Assembly (NCBI RefSeq): GCF_030272615.1 | Contig: NC_081409.1 | Span: 243,411,924 to 243,475,923, forward strand | DNA from: Cryptomeria japonica | Taxonomy: Eukaryota > Streptophyta > Pinopsida > Cupressales > Cupressaceae | Length of the DNA: 64,000 nt | Direction of reading: 5' to 3' | In this document: positions 46,420 to 57,093 of the stretch, piece after piece | Numbering within the stretch: the stretch's first letter is position 1 | How the letters are laid out: each line of letters begins with the position of its first letter | Translations under genes and position numbers: made by a program | Notes under the pieces: model-generated | Database searches by the model: none | The model's input: the letters and a program-made list of their open reading frames with translations, nothing else | What the model was told of the DNA's origin: nothing

Positions 46420-47130
46420 GCAGGGGGACGACAAAAGGGGATGGCTATATAAAATATAGGGAAAATTTAAAATATATAGGGAAATTTTAAATGTTCATAT
46501 GAAAAATAGATAAATCATGTATATATAAATTATATTCATATGAAAACATGGATAAAGCACGTATATGTACATTACAGAACCTTAGCATACCACATTTGTG
46601 TTTAAAATTTATTTTCAATACTCAATATGCATTCATAATTCAAAATTCATTGTCAATATTCAATATGCATTCATAATTGAAAATACATTGTCCATATGCC
46701 AACACTTGTTTGCATGTAGTTCATTGTTTCTTTTTGGTTGGAGGATATTTTGATAGTCTTCCATTTCTATTATGACCTACAACTGCTTCTTTATGCACTA
46801 CAAAGTTTTGGTTGTTTGTGAAATTCTATACCAAGTTGTTATTCATAGTTTTGAGTGCTTTTGGCTATGATTCAGACCTGTTTACCTTTCATAATTGTGA
46901 AAAGTCCAATATTGCAGACCTCCAACCACTTTTTGATGCATTGCCGAGTTCTAAGTGTTTGTGAAATTTATTACCAAGCTGCTACTCATTATTTCTAAGT
47001 GCTTTTGGAAGTGATTCAGACATGCTTCCTAGTCATATTAGTGAAAATCTTGTTTTACAGACCTATAATAAAATTAAAAAATGTTTTTTTTGAGCATTTG
47101 AGTCTTTTTTTTAAAATGTGTTGGGAAAAG
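46420..47130. other. AT-rich interior of the GGGGAC hAT
   Basis: No transposase. Two diverged direct repeats near 46790-46870 and 46900-47010 share AAGTG(T/C)TTTTGG and GAAATT(C/T)(T/A)A(T/-)TACCAAG. Confidence 0.6.
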
Positions 47131-47373
47131 GGGGACGGCTGGCCGTCCCCGGGATGTTTAGGGGACGGGGGACGTCCCCAAACCATATTGGGGACAGGGG
47201 TATGTCCCCTTTGAGAATCACTGTCGTCCCCAAGTTTCCGAGACGTTTCCCACAAATTTTGCAATTTTGGGGATGACGGGGGGACGTCCCCTGGCCATCC
47301 CCAAGTCCTCGAAACATCCCTAGTAGGAAGACAGGGGGATTTTAGCTCGGGGACACTTCCTCGGGTTACGTAG

Positions 47374-48909
47374 GCTGAAAGTACAATTTCTACTCAAAAT
47401 CACTACAAACTTATAGCAGATTATGAAAGTAGACGAAAATCATGCGGTTTCAAAAAAAAAGCACCTGAAAAGGAGTTCGTATGCGCCTGAACAGAGTTCT
47501 GGAAGTTGCAGAAACGAGGATTGGACAGGTACAGTCACCAAAAATTGAATTTTCTGCCCACCCAAATCAAAAAATAACACAACGTGAAAGTAGACGAAAA
47601 ATTAGCCCAAATCAAAACAAGTTGCACCCAAAACGGAGCAAAAACGAGCAAGATATGGGCCTTCAAAGTTGTGCCAAAAATCAAAACTGCTCAATGGAGA
47701 GGGGTTTGAATTTTTTTTAAATGATGATGTCACCAAACTGGGAGCTTAAATTTGACGGCCGTATGGCCTTTGTCGAAAACTTCACCCCAGACTTGCGTGG
47801 CTATCTGTACGGTACTGATGTGATGACACGGCACCTCCCGATTGGATCCATACAATACGGATTTAGGGACTATGCACTGACGGGTACGTACGACAGATGA
47901 CATGGCCTGTACGGACGGTTGACTTGGCGATACATGTGTTAGTACGAAAGATGACTGGATTTGTACGAAAGTACACGTGGCATTGAGGTGTCACTGTGGA
48001 CTGTTCATACGATAGGCTGATGTGGCAGCTGATTTGGTGCCAACTAGGCGGTGACAGTGCGTACGGATCTTGTTGATTGTGCAATGTGATTTGGCGCTAA
48101 CTGGGCGCTGATGTGGAGTCACGCATGGTAGGTGACGTGTCTACCAATGTGGATGCCAATTTTGCCTTGACTGTGCAGTAGTTCTCGAATCGAATGTCAC
48201 CACGTGGCTGCCTGAGCTGATGTGGCGGTCCTTGTGGAGGAAGCGGGTCCAGGCGAAGGACTACCAGAAAATGAAGAAGCCGTGTTGGGGAGTCTGACGC
48301 TGCCGAGGGAGGAATATCGGGCGGCTCGAGGTGGTAGCTGGCGGAAGATTTTCTTGGCAGCAGGAGAACCTGAGCTAGCACGTGCAGCCGTTGGAGGAGA
48401 AGACTGGCGGAAGTGTGGAGTCATCGGCAGCGTAGGGGGAAAGAGGATCGGCGAGGGCCGGCCGAAAAGGTACGGTCCCTGCTAAAATAAATTGCTGCAA
48501 AACGATGACAGTATGGGAGTTGGTAGGTTTAAACCCTCGAAAATATAATAATTTTGATTTTTTTAAAAGACAAACTTTTACAATGAATATTTTTAAATAG
48601 TGTGAAAATTAAAATTTTTAAAATTAAATAAATTTTGCAGAAAATTTTTTTTAATTATTTTTTTTTTTGCAAAATTGTACCGTACCGCCCAAACTAGGCA
48701 AATTTGTTCCTCTAGGCCTTGAAATTGAATTTCTCCAAAATAAGCTGAATTTATTGCCAAAATTTATGGAAACAACCACGCGAACGCAGTGGTGAGGTCG
48801 GATTTGGTCTAGGACGCCTCTATAAGATGTTGCTCCTTAGATCTGCCTCTTGACCTCCTTACAAAATGCAATAAAATCTCTCCAAAGGCTATGCAATGGT
48901 GCTCCAATT
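47374..48909 (-). other. Copia leader, partly GC-rich, non-coding
   Basis: Between the GGGGAC hAT and the PBS. 47800-48100 has many GTACG(A/G) repeats; 48180-48480 is GC-rich with overlapping ORFs on both strands (48222-48485 plus, 48097-48381 minus) lacking any domain. I do not credit a gene. Confidence 0.5.
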
Positions 48910-48921
48910 GCTCTAATACCA
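48910..48921 (-). other. Primer-binding site of nested copia
   Basis: Minus-strand TGGTATTAGAGC directly abuts the LTR end CTCACA; one mismatch from the iMet-type TGGTATCAGAGC. Confidence 0.9.
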
Positions 48922-49399
48922 TGTGAGATTATGCTTGAAGCAACCAAGATCAAAGAGACCAATAGATACCACAATAACAAGAGAGACAAAATATTTGATG
49001 AGAATAAACTATATTCTAATCAAGATGCAAAAGAGATCCCCTAGATCATTACAAGAGCTTGCTTATAAAGGCAAGGCTAAGAGACAAGAGAGCACACAAT
49101 GATGACATGTGGCTCAATGAGATGCAAGGGTAGGTAGGGGTAGGTAGGAGAAATAGTAAAATATTCCACATGAGGTGGATCACCCACTGAAGGTGGAATT
49201 ATCATCCCACAATAAGTGGATATGATAAAGTAACAACAAGATCACACCATAAAAGGTGGAAATTCTCCTACATACACACTCCCAATGTATGCACATCTCC
49301 CTAAGTGTCTCATATGCAAACTACAATGTTATGCATGTACCTAAGTAAACTTAAGTAATGTGTAATTATATCCAAGATGAATAAATAATTACACCAACA
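48922..49399 (-). repeat. 5' LTR of nested copia (478 bp)
   Basis: Minus-strand TGTTGGTGTAATTATTTATTC...ATAATCTCACA, TG...CA ends, followed by the PBS. The plus-strand portion 48922-49301 matches 20614-20991. Confidence 0.92.
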
Positions 49400-50043
49400 C
49401 TTTTCATCAAGTTAGAAAAGTTCAGTGATCTTAATCGTGGAGTGTGAGGGTATTTGATTTGGTTTCAGGTTCATACCATTGGAGGCTTGTTGATTGTAGG
49501 TCTCTATGCATGGTTAGTTCGAGCATATTGTTGTTCTTAGTTCAATTGTGAATGGTTGTTTCAAATTGGGCCAGAATTGGGTATCTAAATGAATATCCAT
49601 AGTCTGAAAATCTGTTTATTCCCTTGGCGCTTGCGCTATTTCTGTGGAGTTGTGATTTTATCTCTACTTGAGTAGGAACTAGTTTATTCGAAATCTGTCT
49701 ACCTGTAGCACCAATTGTTACTGCCATTGTCCCTACGACCTCTAAACCCCATCCCTTTGCTATTTATTTCGCCCAATTCGAGAATCAAAGCATCACTAGA
49801 TTGCTAAACTAGATGTAGGCTAGTCTGTCAAATGCATAAATCCCCTCGTGATTACCAGCAAAACAAATTGACCCTCAGTTATCCTGAGCAAGTCAAGACC
49901 TAATAGTTGGAACCTTGAGGTTATCCCTAATGATCTGTCCGAACAACATTAGAGATTTCCTTATTCAAGAGAGGAAAGGATACACTTAACATTCTATTAT
50001 GCGTTGATTGAAAGTGCAATCTTTCGCCATCAATAGAGACCAT

Positions 50044-51804
50044 CCTGGAGAAGCAAATGGGAAGGCTTGTAGGATTTGGTTCCTTCCTCTACAGAAGGAA
50101 GGACCTCATACCAGTCATCCACCCCACTCTTATGTGTCATTTGGAACATTAGGTCATCGATAGGTGGGCTGAATGAAAAAGGATGTGCATATCTCATGGT
50201 GTAATCACAATGAAATGCATTAATTGACTCCGATGGAAGTCCTGAATCAATACTAGGACTCTATATCTCACTGCGTGAGTTAGGAATCTCACCATGTAGA
50301 GCATGGAGCAAAAAGCCTGCATCGTCATGCATAATCTGCCTACTAAAAGCCTGCATCATCATGCACAATCTGCCTACTAAGCTCAGTTGAATCACACTCA
50401 TCTTGCTCCACCCTTGTGTTATCATGTACACCCCCTGTGACAATGAAACCATTGCTGCCATCGGATATTTCATTACTACTAGCATCATTAACTCCATCAT
50501 TAATTTGTTCAATCTTTATAGCCCTTAAAGTAGCTTCTTGTGCCTCTTTCCTTGCAAATGCTCTATATAACTACCTTACAAATGCATTAATTGTTCTTTG
50601 AAATGTTGCAAGAGCATTACATAATCTGAATAGCATTTTGTTGTATGCATATACTCCATCTTCAACTACAAAAGTAGTTTTCAGTTAATCTTATTCGGCA
50701 ATACTTATTTGATTGTAGCCAAAGAATTTGTTCATAAAGGAGTATACATAATGCCTTGCTACTTTCATAAGGACGAAATCTGTAAATGGTATTGGGAATG
50801 GGTCTTTAATAGTCATTGTGTCGAGACTTCTAAAGTAAACACATAGTTTGATTTCCTTTGACTCCTTTAAAGAGATGACTATAGTTGATACCTATTCACT
50901 AGTTTCCACCTTGAATATGATTTTTTATTTTAGCATTTTATTAATTCCCTCTTCAACCTTACCTACATAATTCTTGTTCATCCCGTATGGTGTCTTTTTT
51001 ATTGGTTGCGCTCTTGGTACTATGGGGATTTGATGTATGCATAACTCAAGAGGTACCGCTCTAAGATCCTTATAGGTCCATGCAAAACCATCCTTATATT
51101 CTGTGAAAATATTAAATGCTGCAGTTTTTAAAATTGGGTCCCAGTCATTGCCAACCATTATTGTTTCCAAACTTCTTTCTCCCAAGTTTAATTTTTAGGT
51201 TAGGGGTTCTTTATACTTTAGATCCTTATTTTGCTTAAAGTTATATGCGGGTGTCTTGTCTAACCTTGCATTCCTTTCTTTGTATTCTTCGCACTTAGGT
51301 GGTAATGTATGATTTATGGATGTCAAACAATCTCCATGTGCCCCTTTTCTTTTTGTCCTTTGTAGTTTCCATAATTTGGATCACATTATATTCTAGTTGG
51401 AATAGCTATATGTCTTCTAGTTTCCAGTGAAATAGTCCATTTAGGGAACTTGTTTCATCTTTGGATTAATGTTGTGGGTCCAAGATTCCTTTATTTGGCT
51501 TTATAAGCCCTTTCTTTTTCCCTCTAGATTTTCCTTGATTTAGAATATGAATTTGAGGGAGCTGCTTATCACTCACAACTTGACTCTTTAAATCCATTAT
51601 ATATTTTCACCCCTTATTCCCACTAGATATAATATTTTTCTTCCTGTTGTGGTGAGCTTTTGTTGTTATCAGCCATCCCCAACCCAGCAATGCATCATAT
51701 GCCTTTTTATGTAGAGAGATAACAACAAAACTTAACAAAAATAATTGATTTCCTATTTGTACCTTTTCGCTCATTAGGATCCTAACACTTTGATGCCTTG
51801 TTGA
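50044..51804 (-). pseudogene. Decayed gypsy pol fragment with RT
   Basis: The minus-strand open segment 50925-51185 reads FNIFTEYKDGFAWTYKDL, PLELCIHQIPIVPRAQPIKK, a gypsy RT N-terminus. Downstream, in broken frames to about 50520, are IKDPFPIPFTDFVL, FFGYNQISIAE and LCNALATFQRTINAF (RT palm and fingers). Many stops. The catalytic FxDD, RNase H and integrase are not found. 51190-51800 is probably the decayed upstream pol or gag part. It continues, across LTR-A copy 1, into 17237-17720. Confidence 0.85.
50305..50382. repeat. 38-bp direct tandem duplication
   Basis: AGCCTGCATC(G/A)TCATGCA(T/C)AATCTGCCTACTAA twice, back to back, within the gypsy fragment. Confidence 0.85.
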
Positions 51805-52203
51805 TGTAATGTCCCCATTTTACGCAATACATTTCATGGAGTTTTGGCTAGTTTCCAAGTTTTCCCATAAGCTTCTAGGTGTGCTAGGGAGAATTCCTAA
51901 CTTATTTGAGGATCTAGGTTCAGTTTTTATTGGCATCTAAGTTTGGCATTGAGCTTGGTTGGCATTTTGGATCATAGTGACGCTTTCGAAAGCTTTTTTG
52001 GCCTCCTAGTGCATTCTCCAAATTTCTCGGAGATCGCATCTATTTTTAGTAAGTCATTTGGTGGACTGTAATCATCATCCTACATCTTCAGTATCATTCC
52101 AATGTGAATAGAGTTTGATTCTACTTTGGTTTCAATGCTTTCTGCAACTTGAGCGAGTTATTTAATATTTTATTAATATTTTACTAATGTAAATGTAATT
52201 AAG

Positions 52204-52612
52204 CAATGTTACATGGAGTTTCCTGAATGGGGGACGCGGGGACGGGTTTTGGGGACAGGGGGACTAAGGGCCTAAATTTGGGGAGAGTGAGGGGATGACG
52301 GTAGAGTGGTGGTGGGGGAGTGGTGTTGATATAAAAAATAGAGGTGCATTGAAATCTTCAAGGCAAACTCAGCAAAATAACATCTTTCTGAGTGTCTCGT
52401 GAAAGGCCAAGTAGTTTTCATGAAGTTAAAGGTTGCAATCAGTATGCAACGACATGTGACATATAGCAAGCGACCCAGTGGCGTCCCCGCCAAAGGTGGC
52501 AGAAGTGGTGGTGCTGTGGGGGGATGTTACCCCCAAGCCCCCAAGTCTTGGAAATGTCTCCCTATAGGAGATGTAAGTTATTTTGGGGGAGACGTGTCTC
52601 CATGGAACACTG
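52204..52612. mobile_element. 409-bp hAT MITE, GGGGAC-rich
   Basis: TIRs CAATGTTACATGGAG and (reverse complement) CAGTGTTCCATGGAG; perfect TSD TAATTAAG (52196-52203, 52613-52620). Subterminal GGGGAC/GGGGGA repeats resemble the hAT at 28495. The 3' LTR lacks it at the equivalent site (about 57530), so it arrived after the element did. Confidence 0.93.
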
Positions 52613-53244
52613 TAATTAAGTGTTCTAAAAGTTAGACGCCTAGTGAAGGGGGCCTTTGCACACGAAATGTTATTATTATTCCTAAAAAGTCATTTTTGGG
52701 GGAAAAGGAATTATTATAATTTTAAACTACAAAATTCTTTCAAAAAGCAATAAGAGGAGGTTTGGGCTCTCATTTTAGATATTTGAAAGATTTTTTATGC
52801 TGTTATGTCACCAATTAGACCCGTGTGTTCTTCCTAAATCATTTGAAGACATAAAAACTCATTTGATTCCTACCTTCAGATTTGAGAGATAATCCCTAGC
52901 TAGTTGGAGTGGTTCTATTCATGAATCACCAGTGTGCAGAACAAGGTTTCATCTTTGGGGTTTCAGTATGAAGGTTTTTAATGTGTTATAGATTTGCAAA
53001 TATTTTGGTGAGTTCTATCAGTTTGTAGGTGTTTGTTGAAGTTTGGAGGATTATGCTGGCCATACCAATTTAACCCTTGCCTAACCATACCAAACTAGGG
53101 TGATGTTTCATATTGAATAGAGGCATCTAACTCTTCTGAAGACAGTCCACTCATATCAGAGTCGTACTTGTGGAGTTATCATGATTTAGGAGGCCATACA
53201 TGAAAATTGTCATGATTTAAGTTTGTGTATTTGTTTTTCTTATA

Positions 53245-53345
53245 TTTTAGGTTATATTTCATGTATATTGTATGGATGTTTGAGATGTGTTTCAAATCTC
53301 TAGGAGTTACAATGCAAATTCTAGTTTTGGAGGATCTTATCAATT
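53245..53345. repeat. Shared module in gypsy LTR (inverted copy)
   Basis: The reverse complement matches LTR-A 30250-30350: GGATGTTTGAGA, GAGTTA(C/T)A(A/T)TGCAAATTCTAG, TTTGGAGGATC. A shortened copy is in the 3' LTR near 62055-62095. Confidence 0.7.
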
Positions 53346-54204
53346 TTCAAGCTTGGTCAAATTTCAGTGATGAAAACTTTTCAGTGTGCTTTCTGCGTGT
53401 GTTCAGTTTGTTATTATATGATTTAGAATAATTTTGGAGTGTTTTTTATGAAGTTTGAATTGATATTTGAGCCCATGCTCATGTTGGGTGTGTTGGACAA
53501 GTGTTGGTGATTTGTTTGGGGGTGTTTGCTTGCTGATCAGATTTGTAGTAGTGTATTTCTAGTGCTTTCCAGACCTCTATCAACAACCACATTTATCATC
53601 ATTAAGGTATATTGTTGTTGTTTTAAGTTGTGTTGGTCTATTCATGATTTGGGGTACCTTTGGGGGTGTTCTATGCAAGGTTAGAGGATATTTGAAGGAC
53701 ATAATCAATGTTGTTTTGACCTACAACATTGGACGATAGACCTACAACTTCTTGCACGGACATATCTGCACTATAGACGCTCGTTTCCAGTGTGTACGAA
53801 CTTGTACCAGTCATTTTCCTTCATTTTGAGGTATTCTTTGTGGGCATCTTCTATCATGCGATTTCATGTATTGCCATCTTTTTGTGAGCGATTTTATATC
53901 AGAACATTTGTAAACAATAATCTATGAATTCTGATTATTCATCTCAGAAATGTATGACAGATAATTGTGACTCTGTTTAGCAAGTTTATTTTGTTTTCCT
54001 ATTAGCAAAAACATAAAAGAAATTTCTATGGTGGTTGTTATAGTGGATTCAAAGCTGGTTTTTTTGCCATCCTGTTGGGTAGTGGATGTTAATTGCATAT
54101 CGAATTCAGTGGCGCATTGTGCTTCAGTAGTTGTATATTAGTTTCCTGTGGGATTGAGTTTCAACAAGCATTCATCTTCAAGGTATTTTCAAAGATTGTG
54201 AATC

Positions 54205-54890
54205 ATGGCCTCATGCAATGAAGAAGGGCTGGGAAAGAAACTTCATAAAATAGGTAAGAGACTTTAACATTCGCTGCAATCGAGGGATGAACTTCTTAGT
54301 ATTTTGAAAGAAGTGGAGATTTGCTTATTCATGATAGATCAGCGAGTTTCTAAGAGGTTGCAATATCTTATGGTTCCCTCGACGAATTCATTGGTGAAAT
54401 CAGCACTCGTGAACAATTAGTTCCTGTGTCAATGAAATTATGAGAAGAACAGCTCCTCGGATTCCTTGTGACAGTAGTAATATGGAGGTATTTCAGTTAA
54501 TTGTGGGAAGTTTTAGAAGTTTGGGTGATAAAGAATCCTCCTTTTGTTAAAGGGGGTAAAAACCTTGGAAACTGTTGCAAAAATTAGATCTTGGGTTATT
54601 ATGTTAGATTTTGATTATGTGGATCTTATTCTTGAAATGTTTCAATATTTCTTGGGCGTTGTTACTGAGAATCATGCAGAAAAAAATATCTTATATGTAG
54701 ACCATCATGACTTTGATTGTGAATGAGAGTGATGAAATCTCCCAATCACCCTTATCTACTCTGTTGGTTGGACTGAGGAAAGAAAAAAATACTTATACAA
54801 CTGCACATAGTTTGGTTGAAGGGGTTGTCAATCAATGTGAGGAAAAATTAAAACCTTATTTGCCTATTGAGGTTGAGAAAGAAATTGTGA
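54205..54890 (+). pseudogene. Captured PDS5-like cohesin cofactor, N-terminal fragment
   Basis: ATG 54205 opens a PDS5-type N-terminus (KLHKIGKRL, then after TAA 54265-54267 DELLSILKEVEICL), followed by CVNEIMRRTAPRIPCD, NMEVFQLIVGSFRSLGD, the conserved LETVAKIRS-VIMLDFDYVDLILEMFQ block, MTLIVNESDEISQSPLSTLL and CEEKLKPYLP. This is the order of the first HEAT repeats of plant PDS5 proteins, regulators of cohesin on chromosomes. It covers about 200 codons without an intron, has one early stop, a probable ~25-codon deletion near 54418 and frameshifts near 54548 and 54700. Lying between LTRs of a retroelement, it is best read as a captured spliced mRNA. The downstream acidic part is not PDS5 that I recognise. 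Confidence 0.85.
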
Positions 54891-56200
54891 TTGTAGAGGA
54901 TGAAAAAAAGAACTTCTTGAAATTGAGACTGAAGAATCTTTAGAAGGACTTGACTCCCGTAATGACACCATTGGAAAGGTAATTGAATAAGCACCTGTTA
55001 CAGCAGGAGAGGCTGAAAGAAGGATGTTTCTAACTGAGAATGCTGATTTTGAGGATGTGGTTGGTTTCAAGACAGCAATTAGTAATGAGCACCTACATCT
55101 ACTTAATAATGAGAGTGTAGACATTAAGTGGAATCTGCCTATGCTAGGTATGTACCATGATGACTTCCAAACAGAATCAATGGGAATGACTGTTCTTGAT
55201 GAGACACTCAATTTTGGCTTTACCTCAAGTTTGTTTGATTCAGAACAATTTGAAAGTGAAGCCATTTCAGAAATTGAAGAAGAAACACATGAGCCCATAT
55301 TGTGTGATGAGCCAAGTGACTTTGCTGATTTAGATACACAACCTAAAGAAATGTGAGGATTGAAGAATCAATTAACAATCATAGAAGAGGAAGTATTTCA
55401 AGTTTTGTCAAGGGTTGATGGGAGGCACAAATTCATTAATTCGGAAGACCCAAGTTAAGAAGTGATAGGGACGCATTGAAGGAGGAGCCACTCTTGCAAA
55501 TTTGCAAATAGTTAGACATGCTTTGGAAAAAATGAAATATGATTATCTGCACTTACTTTCAGACAGAGATCATATCTACAAGTTTGCAAAAAAGACTCTT
55601 GATGCATTGGAAGGAAAAGAAAAAGAAGTTAGCGAGATCCCCATTTTATCTTAAATCCACAAAGCTCTCATTAGAATGTGTCCTAAAGACACTTCTAGAA
55701 GCAGAAAATTATTTTTATGTTGCCAAACAATTCAAGGAGCAAGAGAATGAAGAAAGACCTGAGGAAATCAGACAAGTGATTGAAGAGCTTGATAGACTTC
55801 AGGATGATTTTGATCAAAAACATTTTACAAAGAAATTACGAAATGAAAGTTTAGATCATTAGGAGGATTGATTTGAGCTAGAGGATAAAAATGATCTTCA
55901 ACTTGTCGATAACCCATTGGTTGAGATGGATGCAAAGTCATCTTTTGACAATCCACTCTTTGAGTTGGATGATGGGGCACTTCCTAATTTTGCTTACACA
56001 AGTGATGAATAAGATATGGGATCTAAGTGTAGTGTTTAGTGATGAGATAGTACCAATTGATTTGCTTAAGGGACCACCCAAGATGGTTGACCTTGTGGGT
56101 CCATCACAAGGGAAGGAGTACTATATTGATTTAGAGGATGATGGGATGGAGAGCTTAGTGTTGAGACTTCAAGCATCACCAAATGCCCTCTAGATGAAGT
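54891..56200 (+). pseudogene. Decayed acidic ORFs of the gypsy-like element
   Basis: Open pieces at 55024-55356 (110 codons, Asp/Glu-rich, SEAISEIEEETHEPILCDE), about 55530-55862 (coiled-coil-like, EENEERPEEIRQVIEELDRL-type heptads) and 55891-56193 (KEYYIDLEDDGMESLVLRLQ) look like fragments of one acidic protein broken by frameshifts. Read in two frames, 55533-55650 gives YDYLHLLSDRDHIYKFAKKT. No zinc knuckle, protease, RT or integrase. Unidentified. It could be retroelement-specific or a second captured host sequence. Confidence 0.45.
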
Positions 56201-57083
56201 TCATATGATGATTAGAGTAGTGTAGCATCAGCATGGTGGAGCTATTTTTTGGGGTGAGTATCTATACCAAGGATCTCAACATGGATTCTTGGAAACAAGT
56301 GATGATGAGAGAAGTATACCATGGGAGGTTATGGACCAAAAATGCAAAAATAATGTTGCTGTTACTTTTTCATACAACTATCTTATGAGCCCATTTGTGT
56401 TCTTACAAGTGGATTGGATGGAGATTTTGAGCAAGATTTGAAATTCTATTAAGTTGGTGACTCTTGGAAAGGTGGTTTTAGTTAAGATAATGAGCAGATT
56501 CTTCATTTTGGTTGAGGATTTTCAGTGTTGCAGCAATTGTTCGTTTTTCAAGGTGCTGATTTTTCAAAACCCAGACTGTAAGTTATCGAATTCAGACTTG
56601 AGAAGCTGCAAGTTCAGGCATTTTCAGTCCATTCAGTTACTTGAAAGGGTTAGTTTATGGTTTCAGATGAAGGGAATTCAGTTAACCTGGTTTTGTGTTG
56701 GATGCGTATTCAAGCACCAAATAATTTCCTTTTCTTTTTTTCAGCTTGCACTTGTGGTTGGGACAGCAGACTACCTTATAGTTACAACTGTTATATTGGA
56801 GTGCAAGAAGTTAAAAATGAGGAAGTTAACAGTTTTTTCTTAAATTTATGGTGCCACGGCATTATGATTATGGAGGGTAAAGTTCTATGGAGTTTATTAC
56901 ATCTTGCAAAGTTTGGTTGCTCTTTTTACAAGAATGAGGTTTTATTTGTAGGCGCATGGTTGTACAATGCTTCAAGTAGGAGTTGCAAACCTCCTAGATT
57001 GGTTTGGGATCCAAGAATCTCATTGATTATTTAGGATTGATTAGTTTATTGAGGCTGGCAATTGCTTGAGGGAAAGCAATTCT
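56201..57083 (+). other. Gypsy-like element 3' internal, non-coding
   Basis: ORFs at 56454-56843 and 56657-57034 overlap in different frames with cysteine/phenylalanine-rich, unpatterned products. No domain seen. Confidence 0.5.
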
Positions 57084-57093
57084 AGAGGAGGAT
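57074..57093 (+). other. Polypurine tract of gypsy-like element
   Basis: CTAGAGGAGGAT ends directly at the 3' LTR start TGTAATGTCCCC (57094), after GGGAAAGCAAT; mirrors the GCAATnT...purine arrangement at the other gypsy PPTs. Sets the element's sense to plus. Confidence 0.8.

Larger units (their letters stand above)
28495..47373. mobile_element. Non-autonomous GGGGAC-rich hAT, split by LTR-C
   Basis: TIRs CTATGTTACCC (28495-28505) and, reverse-complemented, CTACGTAACCC (47363-47373). The flanks ACTGAAAA (28487-28494) and GCTGAAAG (47374-47381) match at 6 of 8, fitting an aged hAT TSD. Own sequence is 28495-28585 plus 46420-47373, about 1.05 kb. Both ends carry dense GGGGAC(G)/CGTCCCC repeats (28515-28560, 47130-47360). 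The inside is AT-rich and has no transposase. Joining the halves restores a continuous ATTTTGGGGATG...CAGGGGGACG tract like that at 47265. Confidence 0.75.
20614..49399 (-). mobile_element. Non-autonomous copia element, opened by three nested insertions
   Basis: Perfect TSD CTTTT (20609-20613 and 49400-49404). Minus sense: 5' LTR 49399-48922, PBS 48921-48910, leader 48909-47374, insertion 28495-47373, leader 28486-28269, solo LTR-A 25290-28268, gag-protease ORF 25241-23314, solo LTR 21408-23308, 3' region 21402-20992, truncated 3' LTR 20991-20614. Own sequence is about 6 kb. No RT or integrase is present in any of the pieces, so it would depend on proteins from another element. The outer boundaries rest on matching TSDs, not on continuous sequence. 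Confidence 0.85.
17721..50038 (+). repeat. Solo LTR-A copy 1, split by nested copia
   Basis: The left part is 17721-20613 and the right part 49405-50038, about 3.5 kb of own sequence. A perfect TSD GAGAC flanks it (17716-17720 and 50039-50043). The termini have decayed from TG...CA to TA...TA. Landmarks in order: GCACACACTCCC and GACAGGGACCCCC (17750-17762), an AT microsatellite (18716-18736), TATA box at 20402, AATAAA at 20550, then after the insertion CATACCATTGG, TCAAGAGAGGAAAGGATAC and TGCGTTG. No internal region or second LTR, so it is a solo LTR. Confidence 0.88.
51805..54042 (+). repeat. 5' LTR of gypsy-like element, with MITE
   Basis: TGTAATGTCCCC...GGTTGTTATA. Landmarks shared with the 3' LTR: ATTGGCATCT, GACxCCTAGTGAAGGGGGCC (52640/57555), TTTAACCCTT(G/C)CC, ATATTGAATAGAGGC, TGATTTGGGGTACCTTTGGGGGTG. 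Includes a variant of the inverted-repeat motif (CTATTTTTAGTAAG near 52045). Confidence 0.85.

Noticed and set aside
48097-48485. Overlapping GC-rich ORFs on both strands
   Set aside because: No recognisable domain, short, in a non-coding copia leader; length explained by high GC.
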